The translations under genes and the position numbers were made by a program. Positions 17,838-28,067 of a stretch of DNA of 64,000 nucleotides are shown in pieces. This DNA comes from Bradyrhizobium sp. CCBAU 051011 (GTDB lineage Bacteria; Pseudomonadota; Alphaproteobacteria; Rhizobiales; Xanthobacteraceae): assembly GCF_009930815.1 (NCBI RefSeq), contig NZ_CP022222.1, positions 8,040,501 through 8,104,500 on the forward strand. Direction: 5' to 3'. How positions within the stretch are numbered: position 1 is the stretch's first letter; every line of letters begins with the position of its first letter. The notes under the pieces are model-generated. The model did not search any database and was not told the origin of the DNA. It saw nothing but the letters and a program-made list of their open reading frames with translations.

Positions 17838-18767
17838 TTATCCAATCCTGAGTTCGCTCCGGCTATTGGATTTGCCCGGTTGGGCGGTGGTAGCGACGGG
17901 AGCTGGCGCGGAGCCCTCGGCATAGCGCAGCGCCAGATCCCGGCGCGGATGGCAGGTGAAGGCGAACTCGGACGGCGTCTTCCATCCGAGCCGCGAGTGT
18001 GGGCGTGCATCGTTGTAATCGGCGCGCCAGCATCCGAGCGCGACGCGGGCCTGGGCCAGCGAGGTAAACAGCGTCTCGTTCAACAATTCATCCCGCAGCC
18101 GGCCGTTGAAGCTCTCGATGAAGGCATTCTGCATGGGCTTGCCCGGCGCAATGTAGTGCCAGGCGACCCGGCTCTGATCAGTCCATGTCAGGATGGCGTT
18201 GCTGGTGAGTTCGGTGCCGTTGTCGCTGACCACCGTCTTGGGCTTGCCGCGCTCGATCACCAGCCGGTCCAGCTCCCGCGCCACACGGGTGCCGGAGAGC
18301 GAGGTATCGGCCACCAGTGCCAGGCACTCGCGGGTGCAGTCATCGACGACGGTAAGGATACGGAAGCGGCGGCCATCGGTGAGCTGATCCGACACGAAGT
18401 CGAGCGACCAGCGGTCGTTCGGCGCCATCGCCACCGTCATCGGCGCCCGGGTCCCGATCGCCCGCTTGCGGCCGCCACGGCGGCGCACCGCGAGCCTCTC
18501 TTCCCGGTACAGACGGAAGAGCTTCTTGTGGTTGACCAGATAGCCCTCCCGCTTGAGCAGCACATGCAGGCGTCGATAGCCGAAACGACGACGTTCCTGG
18601 GCGATTGCCCGCATGCGCTGGCGAAGGCCGGCTTCGTCCGCCCGGGTCGTCTGGTATCTCATGGTCATGCGGCAGCAGCCGATGGTTTTACACGCCCGCC
18701 GTTCGCTCATCCCGAAGGCGCCTCTGAGATGGGCGACAGCTTTCCGCTTGGCCGCGGGCGTCACCAT
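17838..18767 (-). CDS. IS407-type transposase OrfB
   Basis: A protein of about 309 aa starting [19 protein letters not shown]. It has the DDE integrase core: [19 protein letters not shown] with the first Asp, [15 protein letters not shown] with the second, and [18 protein letters not shown] with the Glu. It ends with [15 protein letters not shown] and a 40-residue tail. The frame is intact. Confidence 0.9.
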   Translation of the reverse strand: MVTPAAKRKAVAHLRGAFGMSERRACKTIGCCRMTMRYQTTRADEAGLRQRMRAIAQERRRFGYRRLHVLLKREGYLVNHKKLFRLYREERLAVRRRGGRKRAIGTRAPMTVAMAPNDRWSLDFVSDQLTDGRRFRILTVVDDCTRECLALVADTSLSGTRVARELDRLVIERGKPKTVVSDNGTELTSNAILTWTDQSRVAWHYIAPGKPMQNAFIESFNGRLRDELLNETLFTSLAQARVALGCWRADYNDARPHSRLGWKTPSEFAFTCHPRRDLALRYAEGSAPAPVATTAQPGKSNSRSELRIG

Positions 18768-19027
18768 TTCTTTCCCACGAGGTCCTTCAAGGCAGCATTG
18801 TCCAGCATGGCGTCGGCCAAGAGCCGCTTCAGCCGTGTGTTCTCGTCCTCCAGCGTCTTCAGCCGCTTGGCCTCCGACACCTCCATCCCACCGAACTTGG
18901 CCTTCCATTTGTAGATGCTGGCGTCGCTGACGCCATGCTTGCGGCACAGATCGGCAACCGAAACGCCGGCCTCATGCTCCTTCAAAATCCCGATGATCTG
19001 CTCTTCCGAAAAGCGGCTGCGCTTCAT
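18761..19027 (-). CDS. IS407-type transposase OrfA
   Basis: An 88-aa HTH_Tnp_1 protein, [20 protein letters not shown], with the helix-turn-helix [20 protein letters not shown] and a leucine-rich C-terminus. It overlaps OrfB by a few bases, as usual for this group. The ORF is open upstream to 19063, but the KRSRFSEEQ start is the family one. Confidence 0.88.
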   Translation of the reverse strand: MKRSRFSEEQIIGILKEHEAGVSVADLCRKHGVSDASIYKWKAKFGGMEVSEAKRLKTLEDENTRLKRLLADAMLDNAALKDLVGKKW

Positions 19028-19346
19028 GCTCTGGTCCTTGTTGTGGGCCAGAACGAACTTCAAGCTGGATTAAGCCCGTGGGGCAAGGTCAAGGCGTTTC
19101 CACACGTCTTCACCCAATCGCGGAAACGTGTACACGCCACTCCAGTGGCCGAAAGCGCGCGGCACGCCCGGGCGCGCGATCCATGACACCGCCTCGACAA
19201 ACATCCGTTGTCCTTGCCGTTGCGTCCGGGGCTCGGTTTGCAAAGACGCAGCGGTTCCATCTTCGTCCATTGGACGTCAATCTCGTTCCATCCGAAGCTT
19301 GGATCACAACCGAGCCCCGATGAGAATCCTAAAATCCCAACAGGCC

Positions 19347-19857
19347 CTAGCGCCTGGATTTAGGACTTTCATCCACGGCGCCGAGACGTAAAGGCCCACG
19401 ATCGTCGCTCACCTTGGCCACCAAGTGCGGATCGGTCGAGAGCTTGAACGTCTCCAGCCGGTGCGGCTGGAGTCCGAAGGCTCGCCAGATGCCTTGCGCT
19501 GTCGACACCGACAACCCGGTGACGTTCGCCATGTCGCGCGAACTCCAATGGGTAGCGTTCTCGGGGGCATTTCTCCAGCGTCCGCACGACCACCGCGTCG
19601 ATGCGAGAATCGTCAATCGTGCGCGGCGCCACGGAACGTGGCTCGTCGTGCAGCCCGGCCACGCGCCGCTTCACGAAACGATGCTGCCATTTGCCTACTG
19701 TCTGCGTGTCCAGGTCCAACTTGGCCGCCACTTCCTCGTTCTGACCGCCCTCCGCGCAGGTCAGCACGATCCGGGCTCTCAGAGCCAGCGCTAGCGCGTT
19801 CTTTCGCCGCATTGTCAGCGATTTCATTTCGGCACGCTCGTCATCGCTTTGTATCAA
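19347..19857 (-). pseudogene. IS630-family transposase remnant
   Basis: The first frame (from 19857) has the HTH part: ALALRARIVLTCAEGGQNEEVAAKLDLDTQTVGKWQHRF. At about 19580 the homology moves to another frame (HWSSRDMANVTGLSVSTAQGIWRAFGLQPHR). The catalytic region is reduced to GPLRLGAVDESPKSRR, so the DDE core is deleted. It is a frameshifted and truncated copy. The 250 bp between it and the IS407-type element hold no recognisable gene. Confidence 0.75.
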
Positions 19858-20027
19858 GGGCGCAAGTGGCTGGACCGCGATCAGACCTCCGCCGCTGTTG
19901 CCAGCGCTCTTTCGGACAGCGACACGAAGCTACGATTGCGAACTTATATTCGCGAGACTAGCAACCCGGCATCTTCCATGGACTTGGAGGTGATTCGGAC
20001 TTTTTGTGCATCCGGGAGAATGCACTC

Positions 20028-20063
20028 CGTCAGCTAATTGTCAGCCAGGCCGTCTACCTAGAT
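20028..20063 (+). promoter_or_regulatory. tts box for the 754-aa effector candidate
   Basis: Starts CGTCAGCTAATTGTCAGCC and continues AGGCCGTCTACCTAGATAG. It is of the variant type with a second GTCAGC half-site, as at the nopP genes, about 37 bp upstream of the start codon. Confidence 0.65.
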
Positions 20064-20099
20064 AGCCTGCGCATTCTCGCCTGTATCGGAGGTTGGAAT

Positions 20100-22364
20100 A
20101 TGACGGGGATTGGCCCATCTGGCAAATCGCACGTTGGAGCTGATGGCGCCGACAGCACGTTGAGCAGTTTGCGCTCGGACTCAAGTCTTGCCGCTGGGGA
20201 AGGCAGCCACCGGTTCACTTCCGTCGTGAAGCGGATGCGCTCTGGGCCGCAAGATAGAAGCGCGCCCGTTGCCAGCCAGCCGCGCACTTCGGGTATGGCA
20301 GTCCCCATTTCCTCGACAGGCGACGAGATCAAGGCAACAAAGCGACAAATGGGTCGCCTGCTTGAGGAACTTGACGCTTGCCGTAAGGCGGCCAAGCAAG
20401 CGCAGAACTCGTCGACGGAGCAAGAGCTGCTCGATCAACTCGTCGAGGCAAGCTCAAAACTTCTGGAGTACCGCGCGAGCCTGCCCCCGCATGTAGCGCG
20501 TAGCATTCTGTCCGACGATCAGGCTCGCCGACTCCGGGACGAGGCGCTCGATGCGGCGAACAAATGCAACACGCTGGCCACCCCGACTATCTACGCCTTG
20601 GAGGAGAGCAGGAAGAGTGCGGCCACCGTGCTCGACCGGATAGTCCAATCCAACCCTCCCTCCGACCAGCTGCGCCGAGCGGTTTCCAGTGTGGCGAACC
20701 GCTATTGGGCCTGCATGGAGTGGTGGGGAAAGAAGGCATTGCGCTCGGAACGGATGCAGTCGGTTTGCGAAGCCGCTGCCGCTTTACCAACTACAACGGA
20801 CGATATGCGGCAGGCCGACGAGGCCGCACTGCGGCTGCACACCGGCTGGGCACTGTATACGAAGTGCATGCATCTGCAATCGCGGGTCGCTCTCGCGCAG
20901 GTCATGATTGAGCCGCAGGCGAGCGCGCTCGAACCAGCCGTGAGGAAAATCCTCATGGATGAGAACGGGCAGGTGCGTCTGCTGGGAACCTTCGTCGATG
21001 ATGTTTTCCCGGCATTCGTCTCGACGCGCGGCGCTGTTCTAAACAAAGGACGCGCGCTGGACGCAGAGCACTGCGCCGTTCTGGAAGGCGTCATGGAGCG
21101 CCTTTCGGAATTTGCGTTGGCGTTGCACGACGTCGTCGGAAATCTAAGCGCTCTCGGAACAGGTGCCGACCTCCCATTGGAACTGTTGGGCGAGATTGTG
21201 GAAGGTGCGTGGGTCACCGCGGATGAGGCCAAGCGCCTCTTGTCACTGCAGCCGAGGACCCCAGCCATTATTACACCGCCGGCCGACGCTGGGGCTGCGA
21301 TACCGGCCAACACTACCGGCAGGGCTGTAGTGGCCGAAGGCTCAACAACGCGCAGGAAGGGCAGAGGCAAGCGCACGCCGGCCGAGGGCGCCGGGAGTTC
21401 AGCGGCCGGGAGGATGCAGCCACAGCTCGCTACGGCCGACAAGGCCACAGCGCCAGCAGCCAAAGTTCTCGTGCTCTCGGATTTAGGTACGAAGAAGCTG
21501 GTGAGCGCGGAGGAGGCGCAAAGGGCGTCATCGTCGGCGGCGGCACACTTAGCTATCTGGCAGGCCCCGCCGTCGATTGAGGCGCTGACGCCATTACTCA
21601 AGCGCTTGGACGAACTTTTGCAATTCGATCTGGCTGGACAGCAAAGGGCCGTCTCGCAAGCGCGCCAGATGAAACCCGAAGACGCCGACCACGTCGTAGA
21701 CACCGTGGTTGAGCGCCTGCAGATGCAGGCGGCCGAGATGCAGGCCTGCGTGGCCGCGTTGGAGGAGCCTCGTCGAAGCGGCCTACTCACGCCTGCGCAA
21801 GTGCCCGAGATACACGACAAAATAGTCCGGCTCAACATGATGTCGTCCCAGGCGCTGGGGCTGGCCAAGGCTGCGAAAGAGCGAAAGGCCACGACTATTA
21901 TTGATTGCATGAAGACCTACGCCTTTCCGTCGCAGAAGTACCTTGAATACTTGCAGGCGGCCGGGGAGTTGGCGCCTGCGGATGTACCGCGCCCGTTAAA
22001 GGGCGAGCCAGGGACGCTATTTGAGTTCAAGCTCCAACCCAAGGCGCTGAGCAATGGTGCGACGCCGAGTCCGATGTGGGTGCACATCCACACGAACCGG
22101 CCGGTACTTGTGCGGCAATTGGCGACGCTAGATGACGCCGAGTTCGCCGCTTGCCACGTCAAGTCCAATGAACAGCGCGGCTACAATCGGCAATGGCAGA
22201 ACGCCCGGGCTGCGACGGGTCACGAGAATGTCGTGGTCCACCGCGGCAAGCTTACGCCTGCGTTCTGTAAGTCCTTGTTGAGCACAGTGCTTAGCGGCCA
22301 TCCACGCTATCCGCTTGCTGAGGCGGAGCACCGGTCGACGCAGGCCGCTCGACACGGGATGTAG
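20100..22364 (+). CDS. Large tts-controlled T3SS effector candidate
   Basis: A 754-aa protein, start ATG 20100 behind ATCGGAGGTTGG and a tts box. The N-terminal 60 residues are rich in Ser, Gly and Thr, as in secreted effectors. Most of the rest is predicted alpha-helical, with heptad-like stretches (EIKATKRQMGRLLEELDACRK; ARRLRDEALDAANKCNTL). A basic, Ala/Gly-rich low-complexity segment lies around residues 400-450 (RRKGRGKRTPAEGAG), and a compact C-terminal region holds MWVHIHTNRPVLVRQLATLD and ENVVVHRGKLTPAFCKSLLS. I recognise no named domain. A distant link to large helical plant-pathogen effectors such as XopP/RipH is only a guess. The basic segment could be a nuclear localisation signal. 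Confidence 0.75.
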   Translation: MTGIGPSGKSHVGADGADSTLSSLRSDSSLAAGEGSHRFTSVVKRMRSGPQDRSAPVASQPRTSGMAVPISSTGDEIKATKRQMGRLLEELDACRKAAKQAQNSSTEQELLDQLVEASSKLLEYRASLPPHVARSILSDDQARRLRDEALDAANKCNTLATPTIYALEESRKSAATVLDRIVQSNPPSDQLRRAVSSVANRYWACMEWWGKKALRSERMQSVCEAAAALPTTTDDMRQADEAALRLHTGWALYTKCMHLQSRVALAQVMIEPQASALEPAVRKILMDENGQVRLLGTFVDDVFPAFVSTRGAVLNKGRALDAEHCAVLEGVMERLSEFALALHDVVGNLSALGTGADLPLELLGEIVEGAWVTADEAKRLLSLQPRTPAIITPPADAGAAIPANTTGRAVVAEGSTTRRKGRGKRTPAEGAGSSAAGRMQPQLATADKATAPAAKVLVLSDLGTKKLVSAEEAQRASSSAAAHLAIWQAPPSIEALTPLLKRLDELLQFDLAGQQRAVSQARQMKPEDADHVVDTVVERLQMQAAEMQACVAALEEPRRSGLLTPAQVPEIHDKIVRLNMMSSQALGLAKAAKERKATTIIDCMKTYAFPSQKYLEYLQAAGELAPADVPRPLKGEPGTLFEFKLQPKALSNGATPSPMWVHIHTNRPVLVRQLATLDDAEFAACHVKSNEQRGYNRQWQNARAATGHENVVVHRGKLTPAFCKSLLSTVLSGHPRYPLAEAEHRSTQAARHGM

Positions 22365-22510
22365 TTAGGGGCCTCTCGCGATAGAGTGCCTATTGACGTC
22401 CGAAATCGATGCCATCGGACCGTGATCAGGTCATGGGCCTTTAGCACCCGGTAGACTGAAAGCCTCCGCTTCGGTTTATAGCGCTCGTACTATGCGGCAA
22501 TCAGCGCACT

Positions 22511-24055
22511 CGTCGTGCGTGAAGAACTTCCAAGCCATTGAGCGGGAGTCGAATTTTCTGGCGAGAGGCGTTTTGAGATTGCAAGCTTTCGGGCTTTGGG
22601 GGCCCAAAAGCTTGCAATTTTGCTTTTGAGGATTCCGTCGAATCGCGGGTCATGATTCCTTCGGTGGACCGGAGGGAACGATGAAGCCAAAGGAACGACG
22701 CGACGGCGGCCAAGCCGATCTTCTGCGCTCGCGGCTGGACGCGATCATCGACTTGAACCATGCCCTGGTAAAGCTGGCGCGGACGATCGACTGGTCGTTC
22801 CTCGAAGAGCGGTTCGGCGCGGTCTACGAGGACAAGCCGGGCCGGCCGCCGCTGCCGACACGGCTGATGGCGGGCCTGGCCATCCTCAAGCACACCTACG
22901 ACCTCTCCGACGAGGTGCTATGCGAGCGCTGGGTGGAGAATCCCTATTACCAGTTCTTCTGCGGCGAGGAGTTCTTCCAGCACCGCCTGGTGTTCGACCG
23001 CTCCTCGTTGACGCGCTGGCGCCAGCGTATGGGCGAGGAGAAGCTGCAAGCCCTGCTGCAGGAGAGCCTTGCGGTCGCCACCAAGACCGAGGCGATCAAG
23101 CCGTCCGACCTCAATCGGGTCATCGTCGACACCACGGTGCAGCCCAAGAACGTGATGTTCCCAACCGATGCGCGGCTCTTGAACCGGGCCCGCGAGATCC
23201 TGGTTCGGCTAGCCAAGGGCGCCGGCATCAAGCTGCGTCAGTCCTATGGGCGAGTCGGCAAGTTTGCCCTGATCAAGCACCAGCGCTATGCCCATGCCAA
23301 GCAGTTCAAGCGCGCCAATCGGGCCTTGAGGACGCTGCGAACCTATCTCGGCCGCGTCATCCGCGACATCGCCCGCAAGCTCGACGGCAACGTCGGCTTG
23401 TTCGATGGGGTCGCGCTCGACCGCATGCTGGCGCTGGCGCGATGCGTGCTCGACCAGAAGCAGCGCCAGCGGGGCCCCAAGGTCTACTCGCTGCACGCGC
23501 CGGAGGTGGAGTGCATCGGCAAGGGCAAGGCTCACCGGCCTTACGAGTTCGGGGTCAAGGTCTCCGTCGCCACCACGCTATCGCACGCCAAAGGCGGCCA
23601 GTTCGTCACCCATGTGAAGGCGCTGCCCGGCAACCCCTATGATGGTCACACGCTCAAGATCGTGATCCCGGAAATGGAGGTGCTGATCGGCAACATCATC
23701 GAGCGCCTCGTTCTCGACAAAGGCTATCGCGGCCACAATGCGCCACCCGACTACAAGTTCAGGGTGTTCATCTCAGGCCAGAAGCGGCGGGTGACGCCAA
23801 AGATCAAACGCGAGCTGCGCCGGCGTTCCGCCGTCGAGCCGGTCATCGGCCATCTCAAATCCGAGCATCGCATGGGGCGTAACTACCTGTGGCACCGCCA
23901 GGGCGATGCCGCCAATGCCGTTCTCGCCGCAGCGGGCTACAACTTCCGGCGTCTCATCCGCTGGCTCGAGCTCTTGTTGCGCCAGTTCCTCGCCCAGCTC
24001 ACGGTCCGACTTCAATTCGTCCCGAGTTGAAATCCGGCGTTCTTCACGGCCGACG
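22511..24055 (+). mobile_element. IS5-family insertion sequence, copy 1
   Basis: An element of about 1545 bp with short terminal inverted repeats (CGTCGTGCGTGAAGAAC and, inverted, CGTCGGCCGTGAAGAAC) and a direct repeat CACT at 22507-22510 and 24056-24059. It is related to, but clearly diverged from, the two copies at 49984 and 63119. Confidence 0.82.
22681..24030 (+). CDS. IS5-family transposase, copy 1
   Basis: A 449-aa transposase, ATG behind GGAGGGAACG. It has the N-terminal DUF772 region ([38 protein letters not shown]), the DDE core with [11 protein letters not shown], a long charged insertion with the Lys/Arg-rich [30 protein letters not shown], and the C-terminal [14 protein letters not shown] carrying the Glu. 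The frame is complete. Confidence 0.92.
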   Translation: MKPKERRDGGQADLLRSRLDAIIDLNHALVKLARTIDWSFLEERFGAVYEDKPGRPPLPTRLMAGLAILKHTYDLSDEVLCERWVENPYYQFFCGEEFFQHRLVFDRSSLTRWRQRMGEEKLQALLQESLAVATKTEAIKPSDLNRVIVDTTVQPKNVMFPTDARLLNRAREILVRLAKGAGIKLRQSYGRVGKFALIKHQRYAHAKQFKRANRALRTLRTYLGRVIRDIARKLDGNVGLFDGVALDRMLALARCVLDQKQRQRGPKVYSLHAPEVECIGKGKAHRPYEFGVKVSVATTLSHAKGGQFVTHVKALPGNPYDGHTLKIVIPEMEVLIGNIIERLVLDKGYRGHNAPPDYKFRVFISGQKRRVTPKIKRELRRRSAVEPVIGHLKSEHRMGRNYLWHRQGDAANAVLAAAGYNFRRLIRWLELLLRQFLAQLTVRLQFVPS

Positions 24056-24424
24056 CACTCGCATCGATGAAGTAAATCTTCTTTGGCCATCCCGGTTTAT
24101 CCCGCCATGCCAAAGGCCGCCTTATCCATTACAGCAACTGTCGTAACATTCATAAACAGACCCGCGCCATCGCGCAGTGTGAAGTATCGATCGTGATGGC
24201 CCTGGAAATAAGCTGGGTAAATGTGGGACCGAGCTGGCTCAACGCGAGGTAATGATGCTTGTGGCCGCCTTTGGACGGTTCTTTCTGTGCGTAAGCTGGG
24301 CGTAGATCTTCTGGAAATCGGCGCGCTTGCTGTCATAGACGGCCTGAGTCGTGCGACCGAGCGTCAGCAGCGGCCGCAGCACGGCTAGATGGCTATCCCC
24401 AAAGCGGTGGGCCAACGCTTCGAG
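24056..24424. other. Degraded sequence between IS copy 1 and the GNAT gene
   Basis: On the minus strand two frames carry an interrupted coding pattern (LGRTTQAVYDSKRADFQKIY, then SKGGHKHHYLALSQLGPTFT in another frame), so this looks like a fragment of a broken gene that I cannot name. Confidence 0.4.
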
Positions 24425-25012
24425 CTAGCTAGCCGTTCGCAACATTGGCGTGAGCGGCGGCGAAGAGCCATGTTGTATCTCACCAATGACCTTGAAGCCG
24501 TGGCGTTGATAAAAGGGAATGTGCTCGGGATTCGAACTTTCGAGATACGCGGTAACGCCCTCCTCATCACATCGTTGAAGAGCGTGTTTCATTAGCAATG
24601 TGCCAAGCCCTTGTCCGGCACAGTTGGGATCGGTGGCAATGAGAGGCAGATACCAATGTGGCTCGGGCGGATGATGTTCGGCCATTCCCCGCCGCAGGTG
24701 TGCCATATCCTCGGTAATCCCCGGGCTCAGGGATTGCGCCATGATTTCGTCCAGCGCCGCCTCATCTTGTTGTACGCCGGGAGGGAGCCACAGGGCCGCG
24801 GCGCGAACCCCTCCCGTGACGTACGCTGTGCCATGCTCGAATGCTCGTCCGCCACAGGCGTTGATGAACTGAGGCATGCTCTGAATGTATCGCCTTGCGT
24901 CAGGCCAACTCCAGCGCATCAACGGATCGGCGGCAAAGCCGAGGACAATTGTCCAGACTGTGCTTGCGCGATTGTTTGCGTTCGTACATTTGATGTCCGA
25001 CTCCGCTAGCAT
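24425..25012 (-). CDS. GNAT family N-acetyltransferase
   Basis: A 195-aa protein with the GNAT fold. It has an N-terminal LGFAADPLMRWSWPDARRYI pattern seen in a family of small-molecule acetyltransferases, AALWLPPG, and the acetyl-CoA binding motif A as LIATDPNCAGQGLGTLLMKHAL, followed by ESSNPEHIPFYQRHGFKVIGE. The substrate is unknown. It is isolated among mobile elements, with no operon partner. The N-terminus (MLAESDIKCTN) is slightly short and may have been remodelled. Confidence 0.85.
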   Translation of the reverse strand: MLAESDIKCTNANNRASTVWTIVLGFAADPLMRWSWPDARRYIQSMPQFINACGGRAFEHGTAYVTGGVRAAALWLPPGVQQDEAALDEIMAQSLSPGITEDMAHLRRGMAEHHPPEPHWYLPLIATDPNCAGQGLGTLLMKHALQRCDEEGVTAYLESSNPEHIPFYQRHGFKVIGEIQHGSSPPLTPMLRTAS

Positions 25013-26165
25013 ATGAGATTTCCAGCTCTCAATCTAGACGTCAGAGTTACAAGTGTGCAGGACAAATGGCTCTGAACGAAAGAAGGATACACGACACAGG
25101 CTTTCGTCGGATGCATCGGGCGTCCAGGTTAGCAAATGTCGCACGTTGAGATCGCAGATGACCAACGATCTTTCACACGATCTTATAACCTATCATCCTC
25201 GTCTCCCATTGAGCTGTTCTGGTAGGGCCCGACATTCAAAACACGTGCCAACAACGAAAGCCGCATATCTATTGCCCTCAGTCGGATGGTGCCGTTGTTC
25301 GAAGCGGACGGCGCGCCTCGTCTTCTCGCGCCAAGCAACCTCGGCAAGCTCTCCAGGGCCGCGATGCCGACCCCATGATCTCCGTCGTAACATTCATCCA
25401 ATGGATGAAGTCGACGTATTAACTTACCGGCTTTCCTCTTCGTCTCTGAACTTTCGGAGTGCGTCGAGAAGGAAATAAGAAGGAATCGATAAAGTTGTGT
25501 CATTCTAGGTGCGGGCAATGCTTGCTTGGCCCAGAATTGTCTCCGGTCGGCCGCTGGGCTGGGTGTGATAGTTCTGGGCCTGAAGTTGAGATTTGCGTCG
25601 ACCGCGCCGAAAGGAAACTCGTCTCGATATTTGTCGTTAAATGGACGGGTGTCCTTGAAGCATCAACACTGATACACTTTCGTCCATCATGCTCCTGAAT
25701 GGCCTTGACGCGCATTTCGTAGAGCAAGGGTATCAACGCTCGATCGCCTCCAAGTGCGGGTGAAGCGCAGCTCTCGAAGCCCGGGATGCATCGCGGGTCT
25801 TGTACGAATCCCCCTGCCCGAATTCTAACGGGGCATGGAAAGCGAGTTCCGCGACGACAGCCCAGACGCTTGCCCTGCGAATGCACGTGTCGAACCATTT
25901 GGCGCAAAGAAGAATTTTGAAAGCTCGCAATTCGAAGACTTGCGAGAGCGTTATTCGTCGCTTCATATTTGCAGCAAATGTGCAAGAAATACGAGATGCA
26001 CACTTAGCTCAGCTATAGAGCGTCACTCACCAAGGTGGAGGCCACCCGTTAGAATCGCGTCGGATGTGCCACACTTTGATTGGTTCCGAACCAACGGGCA
26101 CTCGCCTACCAAACCGATGCGATTTGAAAAATCTGACGCCGGTGCAGACGAGGTGTAATTTTCGA
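25013..26165. other. Intergenic region, no supported gene
   Basis: About 1150 bp with lower GC than the flanks and only short, unrecognised ORFs on both strands (for example 25500-26003 minus). No tts box, nod box or IS end was seen. Confidence 0.45.
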
Positions 26166-27350
26166 TCAGCGTGGTTCCGCTGCACCTCGGGCATTCAACG
26201 GATTCGTCACGTCTGCGATCGAGAATCCGGGCAGATGTCCGGCTTCTAGGAAGAATATCAACTCGGCCTCATAGGGCGTAGGATCGATGTCCCGCGCCTT
26301 TAGCCACTCCGGTTTGTAATAGGTCTGCCGATAGCGCTCGCCCGAGTCGCAGATCAGCGTCACCAGCGATCCCGCTCGGCCGGCGCTGCACATCTCCGAA
26401 GCCAGCCGGCACAGTGCGAAGAAGTTGGTGCCGGTAGAGCCGCCGACCGGCCGGCCCAGGCGACGCGACAGCACGTTCATAGCCGCGATCGTCGCAACAT
26501 CCGGGATCTTCATCATGCGGTCGACCACGGTCGGAACGAAGGATGGCTCACAGCGGGGCCGGCCGACACCTTCGATCAGCGAGGGACGCTCGCAAGTTCG
26601 CGAGCGGTCCTGATAGCGGAAGCAGTCGAAGAAGGCGGAATGCTCGACATCGGCAATGCAGAGCTGCGTTGGAAACTGACGATAGCGCAAATAACGCCCG
26701 ATGGTCGCCGAGGTGCCGCCAGTGCCGGCTCCCATCACGATCCAGTCCGGCACAGGGCGCGGCTCGCCCTTCAATTGGGTGAAGATCGACTCGACGATGT
26801 TGTTGTTGCCACGCCAATCCGTCGCCCGCTCCGCGAAAGTGAACTGGTCCATGTAATGTCCGTTGAGACGGGTGGCGAGCGCCGCTGCCTCGGAATAGAG
26901 CGCGCGGCCGTCGTCGATCAGATGGCACTTGCCGCCATAATGCTCGATCGCAGCGATCTTCTCGGCCGACGTCGTCCGCGGCATAACCGCATAGAAGGGT
27001 ACGCCGATCATCTGCGCGAAGTAGGCCTCTGACACCGCCGTGGACCCCGACGAGGCCTCGACGACTGGCGTGCCCTCGTGAATCTGTCCGTTGCAGAGCG
27101 CGTAGAGGAATAGCGAGCGAGCCAATCGGTGCTTCAGGCTGCCGGTCGGATGGGTCGACTCGTCCTTCAAATAGATGTCAATGCCGGCGAGAGCCGGCAC
27201 GATCAGCCGAGTTAGGTGCGTATCGGCCGTGCGGCACTGCTCGGCCTCGATCGCAGCCACGGCCTCGTCCACCCAGCCACGCCGATAGCTCGGCAAGCTC
27301 GAGTCATTGCGACTGAAAGACGTGCGCCCGATCGACATAGCGTCTAGCAT
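26166..27350 (-). CDS. PLP-dependent cysteine synthase family enzyme
   Basis: The protein (394 aa from ATG 27350) belongs to the beta-family of PLP enzymes. The cofactor lysine is in HPTGSLKHRLARSLF, the substrate loop is EASSGSTAVSEAYFAQ, and the phosphate-binding glycine loop is MGAGTGGTSATIGRYL. A C-terminal part ends with CDSGERYRQTYY. It most resembles the cysteine synthase/cystathionine beta-synthase group. A cysteine synthase homologue (y4xP) is found in the NGR234 symbiotic region, but I cannot say it is the orthologue. The real substrate is unknown. The ORF is open upstream to 27518, but that part is cysteine-rich and not family-like. No tts or nod box is seen directly upstream. Confidence 0.82.
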   Translation of the reverse strand: MLDAMSIGRTSFSRNDSSLPSYRRGWVDEAVAAIEAEQCRTADTHLTRLIVPALAGIDIYLKDESTHPTGSLKHRLARSLFLYALCNGQIHEGTPVVEASSGSTAVSEAYFAQMIGVPFYAVMPRTTSAEKIAAIEHYGGKCHLIDDGRALYSEAAALATRLNGHYMDQFTFAERATDWRGNNNIVESIFTQLKGEPRPVPDWIVMGAGTGGTSATIGRYLRYRQFPTQLCIADVEHSAFFDCFRYQDRSRTCERPSLIEGVGRPRCEPSFVPTVVDRMMKIPDVATIAAMNVLSRRLGRPVGGSTGTNFFALCRLASEMCSAGRAGSLVTLICDSGERYRQTYYKPEWLKARDIDPTPYEAELIFFLEAGHLPGFSIADVTNPLNARGAAEPR

Positions 27351-28020
27351 GAAATAATTCTCTTTGCACATCAAGTCGCATTGCCACGGTCGCTCTGATG
27401 CCCGACGCCCAACTTCCGAGCGGCATGGAGGGCTCCCAGACTGCCACGAAGCGCTGCATCGAGTGTTCGCATAGATTTCCGGGTCCATCGAGGCACGACA
27501 CGTGACGACGCATCGCATTTTCGCTCGTCTTTCTGATCCCTGCAGTTCTTGTCATGGGACACCCGGCTCGTGCCGCCAGTCGAACGTCAGAATTCTGACG
27601 AATTGATTTAATCACCTCGCCTTCCTCCAATAAGTTATGCCGCACCTAATTTTGGCCGGCACCAGCCGAAACGCTGCACGACTCGGATTCCTCTCGAGCA
27701 TTCTGAACCTAGCTCTAGTCATGTTTGATGGGCGCCTCCGATCCAGTCTATACAAAATCGGATCGTGTCGAGCGGTTAACTGATGCGATCATCGGCGGAG
27801 CCGCCGCTGGCCTTCATCAAGCAGCGGTATCGGCTCGATCCCGATTCGCCGCGAGCAGTGTTCGAGCGCGTCCAGCTCTGCGTCTGACGTTTCGAGGCAT
27901 TCGATATCCGGCGAGGAACTTCGCAGGACCAACGTCGTGGGGGCTTTTTAGCATGTGCTGCTACGTCAAGGCGGCCGGCTCATCATGCGCTTAACGCGAA
28001 CGCGTTCTTCGCGAACCATT
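27351..28020. other. Intergenic region, no supported gene
   Basis: About 670 bp between the divergent cysteine-synthase-like gene and the nod box. It has only short ORFs without recognisable family. Confidence 0.45.
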
Positions 28021-28067
28021 ATCGGAATGGATACCTTCCATCAAAACAATAGATTTTACTAACTTTG
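28021..28067 (+). promoter_or_regulatory. nod box
   Basis: The stretch contains CCATCAAAACAATAGATTTT followed by ACTAACTT, which matches the conserved 3' half of the NodD-binding nod box (ATCnAAACAATCrATTTTACCAATC) with few changes. The 5' half (ATCGGAATGGATACC) also keeps the ATGGAT spacing. It faces right, towards nodS about 320 bp away. Confidence 0.8.

Larger units (their letters stand above)
17820..19091 (-). mobile_element. IS3-family (IS407-type) insertion sequence
   Basis: An element of about 1272 bp with ends starting TGACCTTGCCCC on both sides, flanked by a 4-bp direct repeat AGGC (17816-17819 and 19092-19095). It holds two overlapping ORFs on the minus strand. The 4-bp duplication is typical of the IS407 group. 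Confidence 0.88.
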
